Shown piece by piece: positions 35,828 through 47,400 of a DNA stretch of 64,000 nt. The DNA is taken from contig JAFCMP010000434.1 of NCBI GenBank assembly GCA_017506865.1, positions 496,001 through 560,000 of the forward strand, given 5' to 3'. A program made the position numbers and the translations under genes. The stretch comes from Tribonema minus. Taxonomy: Eukaryota > Sar > Xanthophyceae > Tribonematales > Tribonemataceae. Below the pieces are notes generated by a model that saw only the letters and a program-made list of their open reading frames with translations, was not told the DNA's origin and searched no databases. Within the stretch, counting starts at the first letter, position 1. Each line of letters opens with the position of its first letter.

Positions 35828-38800
35828 CTATGCCGCCTTCTTGAGCTGCGCGCTGCTGGGCTTGGCCTTAGGGTCGCGGAGCGTCCCCCAGAACCAGTCG
35901 CAGAAGACAAAGAACTGCCCAAAGTTGACGTGGTAGTGCGTGTGGTGCATGGTGTGGTACTTGCTGCCCATGATGGGCTCCGTGTCGCCGTCGAGCGCGT
36001 CGTGGATGTTGGTGGCCCACACCGCCTGCGAGGCAGCGCGCAGCAATGACATGAGGTCACTGGGCGGGAGCAAGCTGCCAGTGACTCACAAACATGGTGC
36101 ATATGTACTATTTAAGCTTCAGCGCTGACGGAGCGCAGGCTTTCGAGCATTTAAATTCTATGTAGCTCTGTGAGGACTTGCAGATTGGTGTGACAATAGG
36201 GCGCTGAGGCTGCATGCTTTCGATGCCTCACTGACAAGGTGCGTACTGTACTGCCAAGTGCTGTTGGAGCGCAGGCTTTTGAGACTTGAATTGCAAACAG
36301 TTGAGGACCTGTTGTTGATCACACATGACAGCAGCGGCAAGGGGCCTTGTGGTGTACACCAGCGGATGCACATCGTGCTGCAAAGCACCTGCCGGCAGAG
36401 GCAAGTGATCAACAAGGTGGCCATGAGCATGACAGTGTCTGATGTAGCCTCCATGGTGCAACAGGATCGTGCGTGCAACGGGGTAGTGGCTTGGTAGTGG
36501 CTCGTCAACACAGGGCTTTGCTGCGTAAGTCTAGATGTTGATGGTGCACACAAGATGAGCACCGCTTCCAAAAAACAAGAGTGTGGTGTCCTTTGACCTG
36601 TCAAACAGCTGAGGAATGCGCCACTTGCTGGAAAATGACCCTTTGTCAGATGCCAGTGGGTACAATTCGGACCAAGACTCTATACATCTAGACAGCACAT
36701 ATGATTACTGTGCGTATAGGCGGGGTCACGTGACAGAAACACACAGTATGTGCTTGCTCTAATTGAAAGTGGGCCTGGAGAATAAACTGGACTCTTGCAG
36801 TTGAATCGCCTGAAAGAGGTATTAATAATGGAAAGATGACCACCATTTTTCACGCGGCTGACTCACCGTGAAGAACAGCATGACGACGTGCGTGAGGTAG
36901 TGGCACGGCACCACAAACAGCATGATCACATACGGGCACGCCTGGAGTATGCCGTCCAGGGGGTTGAATGCCACGCTGCACCATGGCGTCAGTGTTTGTG
37001 CCTTGTTGTACTGCGAGTGGCAGGGGGTGTAGGGGGCAGGGTGGTGGTAGTGGTAAGCAACCCCAATTTATTGCCACACACGTAACACAGTCTGTAGTGC
37101 CGTGCAACTGCAGGCACCCACAGCATCAGTGCCTGTTCGGCAAGCACACAGGCACAGCAACCGGTGCTTGTTATGCCAACTATATTTGCCCTGACAAGAA
37201 GTTATCTAATCCGTGGCGCTGGCCAGTGTGAGGGGGGACGAGACACCTGCAGCATCCATGTTGTGGTCTTCGCCGGTTAGGCGAGCTGCTTTCCGGCGTA
37301 ACGCCAGCAACAAAGACTGGTTGTCTGCAGCCCCGCGCTTGTAGCACCAAGGGCATACCACACTTGGCAAGTGGACATAACACATATTGGTAGTCTGCGG
37401 CCGTCACCCTAACCCTAACTCTAACCCTAACCCTGACCCTGTCAACATGTACACCTCAGGAGCAAGACGGAAATTCGTTGTGGCACTGTACAGGGCCATC
37501 ATGATGCATGCCAACAAAGCGAGGTGCGCAAGCAGGATAGCATAAGGTCCAAATCCATAGCGCGAACGTAACGGCGCACACGCACGATGGAGGCCACACT
37601 TCAAGCGAGAGTGACGCCTTGACAGTATTATCAACCGCCCCCCTGCTGTGACAAGACTTCAACATGTAAGACTTCAACATGTGGAGCGTCACCTGACTGC
37701 GCTGCCCTGCCACAGGGCAGGCACGCACGCACGGACCTTGTGGTGCAGCGCGTGCACATACTTGTACAGGATCTTGTTGGTGTGCAGCTTGCGGTGCATC
37801 CAGTAGATGCCAATCTCCACCAGCGTCAAGTACAGGAGCGTCAGCGCCACGTACTGCGGCCAGCCGCCCACCTCGCTGATGCTGTGAATTGACAGCGATG
37901 GCGTACCGAGAGATATGCACAATGTGTCATGTGTGGCGCATGATGCGGGCTTGTGTCACGCCGAGGCGCAGGGTGCTACAGGCTGTGCACAGGCCATGTG
38001 GGGGCAGGCAGAGACGCCGTGGCAAGCTGGCAATATCGCTACTGTAATGATGAAGCAGTGACTTCACGGCACCATTGATGGTGCATCAGCGCACGCAAGC
38101 ACGAGTACATCGCGCTGCGTTGGGACACGTGAGCGGTGACTGCACACAGGGCATGTACGTACGCGGTGTTCAACAGTCATGACGCTTGCGTCAAGTGACA
38201 GGGCTATGCTGCACACCGATGCGCTGCTTTGCGTGTTGCATGCAGGCATGCATATGTATCTCTGTGTGCGCAATCATGTACTTCAAAGCAGGTGTGGGCT
38301 GTATCAGACGTACAACAAAAGGTACAGTAGGTATACACAATGCGCATACAGTCATAGGGCAACAGCCATACATACCTGTAGTATGCCCGCGTATACCCCT
38401 CCTCTATGAGCCACTCCGACAACACTGGCAGCCCCGCATACATGAAGAGCGATGCCTGTGCCAGCATGATCTGGTCCACTATGGTCTCCCGCGTGGGCAG
38501 GAGCTGCGCGCAGAGGTAGGCATGCACATAAAGCATTCGTCTGTAAGCGAGCTAGATTGGTGATACTGCAGCGGCAGTGCATGAACTGCACACCCAACAA
38601 ACCATTTCTAAGAACACCAAATGTGAATGAGCTGCCTGAACGCTATGCTGCGGACCAGGCTGCAGTTTTGTGCTGTTTTTTTTTTAGGGTAACGCCCAAC
38701 AGGACAGATATCATGCACAACGCAAGTTCCGCAGCGCAGGCTGTGGCACAGTCCCATGGTACGCGCTGTGTGCACTTGCACTCCTTCACTCAAATCCTGT

Positions 38801-40050
38801 ACTGTCCTTCGCTGTACTCTGGACTGCACATTTGTAGGTACACTGCAGCCAACAGCGGGTGGGTCGCAGTCTGCACTCGAGCGTTTTGCACCGCTGGCGC
38901 ACATGAGGCAGGTACAACACACGTTAAACAACTACGTGGCCCTACCTACCCTCTTGCAATGGCACTTCCGGCACTTCAAGCGGCGACGCACCTGCCCATC
39001 GGGGAAAAACTTGTCCCGCTTGAGGTGGTATATGTACAGGTGCCACAGCCCGCTGACGGTGTAGTACATGATGCTGCCCGCCACCAAGTCCCTGAAGTAC
39101 ATGACCACAAAATGCGCGGCATATGGGCCCAGTGCCTCATCCGCTGCTGCCGTCCATGCCTCTGCGATGCGTATGGTGCGGTGAGGGAGAGGTTTGTTGG
39201 TGGCGCTGCGTGTGTGTGTTGGTGCCCAGAGATTACAGCGATTCACTTGTGAGCGGCACACAAGAGGCGTTCTACACCCCTCAGAATAGTGCGTTTGAAT
39301 GTTCACGGTGACATCCCATCAATCGCGACAGCCCATTGCCACTCTTGGTGTGGCAATCATGGAGGCGCACACTCCCAGGCACATACTTTTTGAAGCAACG
39401 ACACATCGTCTTAAAAAGTCTTAGAAAACGAAAACGATTGCATTGTTCAGTCCCCGCCCAAACCCTACGCCTGCCAACATGGCCATCTACTTAACACCGC
39501 ACCCACCCTGCTGTGCATGATTCGAGACTTCCGGGGCTTTGTTGCGTCCGTGTGCACAGCTTTGCGAATGCGTTTGCTCTTGGCCATCCCCCATTGCAGG
39601 CGCATGAATCACGATTGTGTCTCTCCATTTGCCTGGCCGCAGCTGATGCCATTCCGGGTAGTAAAGCAAATTGGGTCTGCCAGTGAAAGAAACAGAGCAC
39701 GACAATGCTGCCCCCAGCGAAAGGAACAGAACACCACGACCAATGCTGTCCCCTCAGTCATCGTTGCTATGCACCGCCCTCCTCTACGACAGGTATGCGT
39801 CGCGCGCTCGCACTCATACCCCACAATACATACCTGGGATAATGTAACTGTTCACCCACTGGTTGAACTCCTTGTAGGGGTTCGCGCCATCCGTCTCCGC
39901 TACGCGCGCCGCATGTAGTGAGATGGTCCGCGCTGCTGTTCCGGCGACGCCCGTAGCGACCAAGAACGCGACCGCCTTCTGCGGCAACGACAGACTGATG
40001 CGTTGCGCGCACGGCAGCAGCAGCGCGCAACAGCGAATGGGCACTGGGTA
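35828..40050 (-). CDS. STE1: Delta7-sterol C-5(6) desaturase (ERG3/STE1 type)
   Basis: ER membrane di-iron enzyme of the fatty-acid-hydroxylase superfamily that introduces the C5=C6 double bond in sterol synthesis. Exons (minus): about 39978-39834 (5' limit unsure), 39161-38992, 38503-38376, 37881-37737, 37010-36867, 36025-35828; all internal phases match. Histidine boxes: HRKLH, 'HALHHK', and 'HTMHHTHYH', plus 'VWATNIHDALDGDTEPIMG', 'FNPLDGILQA' and the end 'CDWFWGTLRDP', which is very close to plant STE1 (VWTTNIHD, GAGYHTIHH, WMFGTLRDP). Several hydrophobic segments precede the first box. The first exon as seen has no in-frame ATG, so the true start lies in an unseen upstream exon. The divergent neighbour is the PTOX fusion. 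The stop codon abuts a tRNA fragment. Confidence 0.9.
37405..37440. repeat. Interstitial telomere-like repeat (CCCTAA)n
   Basis: About five CCCTAA-type units with single-base variants (CTCTAA, CCCTGA) inside a sterol desaturase intron. Confidence 0.8.
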
Positions 40051-40068
40051 GTGAGTGGAATCTGCCAA

Positions 40069-41430
40069 TGATGCGCAAATATGCAGCGGTTGTGAAGGCG
40101 CGTGCAGCTTGCTCTACAGTTAGACAGTGGGCAGCTTCTTCAACTAATGAGACACAACAGCCCGCATTGTCATGAGGGCATGCACGATGGGTGAAATTGC
40201 CCCCATTGCAGACCGCTGCTTCCCATTAGTGCATGTGGCAGTGGCGCTTGTCCAGCACAGGCGGACTTCACGCAGTGCTACCGCAAGGCCGTGCAGCAGC
40301 TGCAAGTAAGCAGCTGTTGCAGAGTTGACCTGTACAGGGCGGCGTGATAGCGCGCTGAGCTCTTGTAGGTGCCTCTGGGGCGGCACTGTGAGTGCTGAAG
40401 TGCAGCTGCAAGCAGCTGTCGACCAGGATCATTGTCACCAGATGGCATACATTCATCTGCTGCACTGTGTGGAACTACGGGATGTCAGTCACAGCAGCCG
40501 CAGCTGCTGTGCAGTTGTCAAGTGAGTATTTCCAGACACGTTTCAAGGGCAAAGCAGAGGTCGTCCCCCTCTAAAGGCTGATTGTTGATTGCCACAAGCT
40601 TGCAGCTGAGACTAGATGGAAACAACAGCAACTCTGGAAGTTGCGAGTCCAACCAGGGACACCGACTAGCTGAAGGCCTGGGAGAAAATGAGCTGAGACG
40701 ACAAGGTTTTACATTCCGAGCTGCGAATACCATAAACTGGGGCTACACAGTGGTGGCATATAGGACAAATACTTGGGCGGCAAACGCAAACTCCGTATAT
40801 ATCGGTGCAGCTGGACTCTTCCAAATCATAATCAAGTGAGGGTACCGCAAAGCCACCCAAGGAGCACCGACAACGACGAGAAGCTGACCAGAGCTGGCGT
40901 ACTCCATCAGGCGGTAGCGTCGTGGGCACCGAGTATCCCCATTGCTCTATTGCTGGCTCACCGTTGTCCCAGCACTCCCAGAATCAACGGCACATCATGC
41001 ACGATATCAAGTGCAAGCTTCAGATCTGAAGCAACGACGCTTTTACCTATGAATATCCGCATCACTGGTGTTCTACAGGAGTGTGCAGCCTGCGTCTTAG
41101 GTGAGGGAGCTGAAGTTTTGGCTTGCGAAATTCTCTGTGTGTTTTGTGTACTTTTCGAGAGCCGCTGGTGGCGATTGCTCTCACCTGGACGCCATTGCGC
41201 TAGCAGCTAGCAAAATTCCTGTCCCGCGAGCCTTCTCCCAGCGAACTCCCGCACCGCCGCGCCTGAAGTCCGTCAAGGCAAACTTCACGCGTCACCATAT
41301 CGGAAATGTCGCGCGCCTTAACGGACATCGGCTGACGTGGTGAACTTGCAATTGGCAGTTTTTCCAGAGCTTTTGCACTTGTGGACCACTGTGGAGAGAA
41401 TTTCTCATTTGCAGATTTGCGGACAGCATC
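40069..41430. other. Divergent upstream region between sterol desaturase and PTOX fusion
   Basis: Should contain the promoters of two divergent genes and probably the first exon of the minus-strand desaturase. No TATA-like or other motif stands out, and open frames here show no domain. Confidence 0.4.
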
Positions 41431-44400
41431 ATGAAACGTGTGACTCTGGCGTTCATCGTATGCAGCAGCACCACTGCACTCGCCTTCAGAGTGCCTGCTC
41501 AACACTCAGCGCGCTTCGCCACCAGGCATGCGGTGGCCCCACTGCACAGCTCACCCGCGACAGCGATCACCGTACCGTCAGAGCCACCTCAGCCTCCACG
41601 GGACTCTTCCGCTGCTGATCTGGCAGACACCTACCCCATCACATCCGACAAGTTCGCCAGCCTGGTGCAAGCTGGCGTGACTCCAGAGTGCTGGCTCACC
41701 CTACTTTCGAAAGGCACCAAAAAGATCTTCCAGGCGGGACAGCTGCTGCTCGAGGAGGGCACAGAGAAGAGCTTGGACCAGGAGCGAAGGGGTGTTTACC
41801 TCGTTTTGGAGGGTACTGTCCATCTGGAGGTCAAAGGTGAGCCTCTCGTGTGCCTGTGCCTGCGGTATCTGCGTTGACGGCAACTTCAACAACCGTCCAC
41901 ATCTGGGGGCAGGCAGCGGCGATACTGCCTATTTGTAGGGCACATGTGTTGTATACTGAAGCACCCTTGTCTGTAGGAACTTTCAGCTTGGTCTGGGCAA
42001 TGTGTCCCAGCATCATCTGGCAAGTTGAACATGGAGTTGAAGGCCACCTACCTCAGATTGTTGCACAGTGGAAATCAAGCACTCACCACTGGAGCCTTAG
42101 CAAATGGCAGCCACTGCATCAGCAGCCACACCCTCATCTAACAAGGTGTTAGTCTACAAAATTGTGCACAGTGTGAAAGGAGACTAATGGGCTCGCCCAA
42201 ATCTTGTGTTGAAGCTTGCTGAATCTCTTGTTAGTTGTTACAACAATCTCTGCATGAGAGCCTGCTCCTTGGACACATGAACGCGTTTAATCCGTATCGG
42301 CACTGCCATTCCTTAGGTGACATCTCTAGTACGTCACTGCACACCATGCCCTGCTGAGCGGTTTCACTAGGCCACCTCAGCCCGCTGCGGGCACAGTGGC
42401 ACCAGTGCCGTGTGCAAAGCCGCTGCTGCGTCAGCAAGCCCCCCCTGGCCCCTAGCTGGTCCCAACGCACACTATGATTATGCACAAAGTAATTGTGGTT
42501 TAGGCACTCGATGCGCTCGTTCATTGCTGAGCCGCACTGCAATCCCTGCACCTAGGGTTAGAATCCAACCAACACACATCGCCCGCATCCCACAGAGTTC
42601 TCTTACAGGTAGCAGATGCGTTGCGCGCGAGGCAGGGTTGTCTGACACTCCGTCAAGGTGCACTGGACGCAAGGTTCGGCCATCAAGTCAGCTGCAAGGC
42701 GACTAATGTGTGCTGGAAGGGATGGGACATGATGTGTGCGCATTGCCCCTTGTGCGACTGATGGACATGCTCAATGCAACGCTTTTGTTTTCCTATTACA
42801 ACATACTCTGTGCTGAGCCGCGTCACCGCGATGACCATTGCAGTGGCAAGGCACGCTTTGCTGCGTGAAAGCAGGAACTTCTGCACAGCAGCGTCACCAC
42901 CTGAAGCACCCCGCTACTTCAAGCACACTTTCCTCGTCACACTTGCAGCACACAGCCCAAAACACACACACCTCACAGAAGTACTCAGATGGTCACTGCT
43001 TTCCCGCCATTCTCCCCCTCTTGCCGTTGTTGACTCCACATAGGTCGCAAGCTCACCGCGCTGGGGCCCGGAACGTTCGGTGGCGAGGCGAGCTTCGTTA
43101 GCAAGCGCAAGGGGCCGCGCACGGCGACGCTGCGCGTGACGTCGCCGCAGGCGCTGGCGGTGCGCTGGGACACTGCAGATTTGGAGCAGCTGCTGGCGGA
43201 GCCGGAGAATGCGGTGCTCAAGGTGAGTGTCAGCGCCACCTGATGCTGTTGTTTGCAGTGCTGCGAGTACACAGCTTGCAAGTACACAGCTTGCAATACT
43301 GCAAGCACACAGCTTGCATCACTGCGAGTACACAGCTTGCAATACTGCAAGTACACAGCTTGCGTTACTGCAAGTGCACGTTGGACTTTAGAGTTCGGAA
43401 CAGGCACGTCTTGAGCCATGCTGTGCTGTGCTGAAGTTCATACTTGAAGTTGAAGTTCACTTTGACAGCAGGCGTGGCTTTACAGTTAGTTGGGCACAGA
43501 CAGGACTGGGCCAGTTGCCGGGGTCATGGCGGCGGAACCCCCATCTGGAGCATTTGTCGTTGGAGCAGCCATTCAATGCGGTACTGGAGGCAGCTGTCCA
43601 TTGCAGTGCTACTTAAAGTATACGATTCATCATCGAGTTATGGTCGTGTAAGAGGCACATTTCTATGTGTGCAGCACTCGCGGCTGCATGTGCTACATTC
43701 CCCTGTTGAGCACAGGTGACAAAGTGCGCAGCTCCAACAGCTGGGGCGTTTGTGTGGGCTTTGCGCTGTTCAGATTACCTCTTGGCGTGCTTCATGCATT
43801 GCACTATATTATTCACTCACATGGAGCATGAAGCCTGTGCATGCCTTCCCCTGCCCCCCCTGCGCACACACGAACGCACACGACACACACACACCAACAC
43901 ACCAAGTATCAATGCGTGCTGACCCCCCCCCCCCCCTCCCCCCCTCCCCCAGATGGCCCTATACGCATACTGGACGCAGGAGCTTGCGACCAAGCTCACC
44001 AGCGCCATGCGCCGTCTCGAGGCGCCGCCGGGTGCGCAGGGCGCGCCGTCGCAGGCCATGGCCCTCGCGCGCAGCTACGGCTTCCGCCGCAGCCCTAAGG
44101 CCCTTGCGGAGGCGCCCGACCACGCGGTCGTGCCGCCGCCTGCGATCGCGCTCGCCCTCAAGAACTTTGCCATACAGTGTGAGTGCTGTGGATGTGGTGG
44201 CGCTGTTTGAGCTGTGGCCGATTGCCGCGGCGGCGGCGACCACGGTTATCGGTGGAAGGCATTCAATTTGACGGCCAACCACACTTTGTCACCCAAGTAG
44301 AGCTCTTCGATCGTTTGATTCGTTTCCGTGAGTGCCCAGGATCGCGAAACCGCCGGAGCCGATGCCCGCCGCCCTTTATGTCGGCCATTGCACAGACGCA

Positions 44401-47400
44401 ACAGAGTGCGGCGGGACGCCGCTGACAGTTGACGATTGCTTTAATACTGGATTGGTCGCAGAGCAGGCACTCTAAGGGCAGGGGGGTTTGTGTGTGGGGG
44501 GGGGGGGGCGCTGGGCTGCATGCCACTAGACAGTGGGATCAGCAAGCAGGAAAACGACTCGGGCGTTGAAAGCGCTGAACAGCACCTCTACCCCAAGCAG
44601 ATGGCGCCATGCGCGGGTCGCTGCGGCTCGCATCCAACCCAGCTTGTACATCGGCCTCTTGGTCGCCTCTGATGTGTCAACAGCGCCAGTGCCATGCTTT
44701 CGCCTTGGCCGCGAGTCAAGACTCATGACTCACGACATGTCCTCCACCGCAGGCGCTCATCACGAACACACCACTGGCACTGCAGCCACAGCTCAGGACT
44801 CATGACTCACAATTCGTGACACCTTTCCCTCCACCGCAGATGCGGCGGTGCGTCGTGGCTTCCGCTTCGGCGAGATTTCCAGCGACGGCGTGCGCACGCG
44901 CGACCCCAACGCGAACCCCCTGTCCAAGCTGTTTGGCGTGGTGGATGCGCAGCTGGACAACCTCGTGCTGCCCAAGCTCAAGATCTTCAGCACCGCACGC
45001 GAGGTGCGTGCGAATTTATGCTTGGCGCGTGTGGGGGTAGGGTTGAGGTTAGGGGCAGGGTAAGGGCTAGAGTCAGGGTCAGGGTTAGGGTTAGGGTTAG
45101 GGTTAGAGTCAGGGTTAGGGTTAGGGTTGGGTTGGGGTGAGGGGTAGGTAGGGGTAGCCTCAAGATCTTCAGCACCACGCGCGAGGTACGCGCGTATGCA
45201 AGCTCGGCGCGTTTGGGAGTAGGGTTGGGGTTAGGGGCAGGGTTTGGGTTAGGGTTGGGGGTAGCTCAAGCTTCAGCACCGCACGCGCAATACGTGTGTG
45301 CATGCCTGGCACGCTGGGGTTCGCATTACATAAACTGAGGGTTTGTGTTAGCAAAAGGTTCAAGTTAGGCCATGCAGCTGCCACTGACCAATGAGACAAC
45401 CGCACGACAACAAAACGCCGACCCTAAACCCAACCCCAAAGCAAACGCTTCTGTACTGCTGTCAGCTTACGCCTTGCGCTGTCCAAACCATATTGTCCTG
45501 TCGTCGGCAGGTGGCCATTGCCGAAGCGGAGGCTCAACCCGGCGGCCGCGAGGCCCTGGAGGCGCGCAGGGCAGCGCTCCGCCAGCTCACGCTGAGCAAT
45601 GAGGCCATTGCGCGCCGCGAGGACGAGCGCATGGCGCGCTTTGAGGCGTTCGTGCGCAGCCAGGCGCGCGCGGGCCTCGGCATCGCCGCCGACATACAGC
45701 GCAGCGACACGCCGTGGTTCGTGCTGGCGGGCTACAAGCTGCTGTGCTGGATGCTGTGAGTCACCGTGAACTTGACGTTATGATAACCCTTACCTCAACC
45801 CTAGTTGCAATGACCACTGTTTTTTCAAGCAACTGCATTCATGCAGCTGAGCGTGTTGGCGGGCTACAAGCTGCTGTGCTGGATGCTGTGAGTCACTCTA
45901 ACGCTGAGCGTATAGAAGTATTTCTGGTGCTGAACCAAGGTAGTGCAGTGTATCTCCTGGAGTAGTCACAGCGGTACTGGATCACTGTGTTTGAGCATGC
46001 AATGGGGGGGGATACAAGCTGCTGTGCTGGATGCTGTGAGTCGCTCCAACCGTACATCTTCTAATGTCATGACCTCTCATCATGCAGACACAGTGGTACT
46101 GAATTATTGTGTATGACTGGTTTGGCGGGCTACAAGCTGCTGTGCTGGATGCTGTGAGTGACCCTAACCGTGACTCTATGAGCCTCACCTCAACCTTGTT
46201 TCTCACCTCAACCACCGCTGAGTTGACATCTGTTCAAGCAGCCACAGTGGTACTGCATTACTGTGTCTGACCATGTTGGGGGGCTACAAGCTGCTGTGCT
46301 GGATGCTGTGAGTCACTCTAACGCTGATCATACTTTGAAGTATTGAAGTAGTTCTGGTGCTGAACCGAGGTACTACAGTGCATCCCTTAGAGTAGTCACA
46401 GAGATACTGAATCACAGTGTCTGAGCGTGTTGGCGCGGGGCTACAAGCTGCTGTGCTGGATGCTGTGAGCGACCGTAACCGTGCATCTCTAATGCCATGA
46501 CGTCTCATCACGCAGACTCAGCGGTACTGCATCTTTGTGTCTGAGCATGGTAGCAGGCCACAAGCTGCTGTGCTGGATGCTGTGAATCGCTCTTATCCTG
46601 ACCGTATCACACTAACTGTTACCTGAGGCAATACAGTATGATCCGTTTTTGAGCAGTGACAGTGGTCTGCATCACAGTGTCTGAGCATGCTGGTAGTAGT
46701 TCACCTTGCTTTGAACTTGCTTTGAACAATCTTTTGAGTGTGGCTCGCGCAAGTTTCCCTGCGCTCTGAGCTGTTGGCACAACAATGATATTGTCTCTGT
46801 ACACCGTCCCACACAGCCCTTCTCTTTGCTGGATTCGATATGCTGCCACGCGAACAAGCTAACTCGTCTGACGTGTTGTGTATACCCCCGTTGCTGCAGG
46901 GACTTTGTCTTTGAAGGCCGCCCCATTCAGCGCTTCTGGTTCCTGGAGTCTGTGGCGCGCATGCCCTACTTCTCCTACCTCTCCATGCTGCACCTGTACG
47001 AGACGCTCGGCTGGTGGAGCGTGGGCACAGAGGTCAGTACGCAGTACAGTCTGGGTACATCAACAGGACAAAAGGTTGCAGCGCACTGTGAGTACATCTG
47101 CAGTTCACGAGGGTCTTCACATCTCATGCACTTGTGAACGTCTGCGATGTGCAGCCCTTGGTGCACCTGTCCATGACCCTCTGCATGATGGCTACTTGGA
47201 GAGTCACTGGTAAATAATATCAAACACAGCGCCCAAAGTCATTGGTATCCTGCACCCGCCTTTCAGCTCTCATGTGCACTTCTCCATGCAGAGGCATCAA
47301 TCTCGAGCTTCAAAGTGCCCTGCTTACCATCATTCGAGTCAAACTTCAACAGTGCAAACACCTGAAGTTGCCATTCTGCCCCCCCCCCTTCTGTCCCCCC

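Noticed and set aside
35783..35860. Complete tRNA gene on the minus strand
   Set aside because: Only the part from the anticodon loop to the 3' acceptor strand is present; the 5' side is desaturase coding sequence and cannot pair.
39814..40068. Taking 40068 as the start of the sterol desaturase
   Set aside because: The codon there is TTG, and no in-frame ATG lies between the upstream stop and the exon; the start must be in another exon.
45730..46592. Regularly spaced near-identical short repeats considered as a CRISPR array
   Set aside because: The repeats are copies of an exon end with a splice donor, the spacers are homologous to each other, and the DNA is eukaryotic nuclear.
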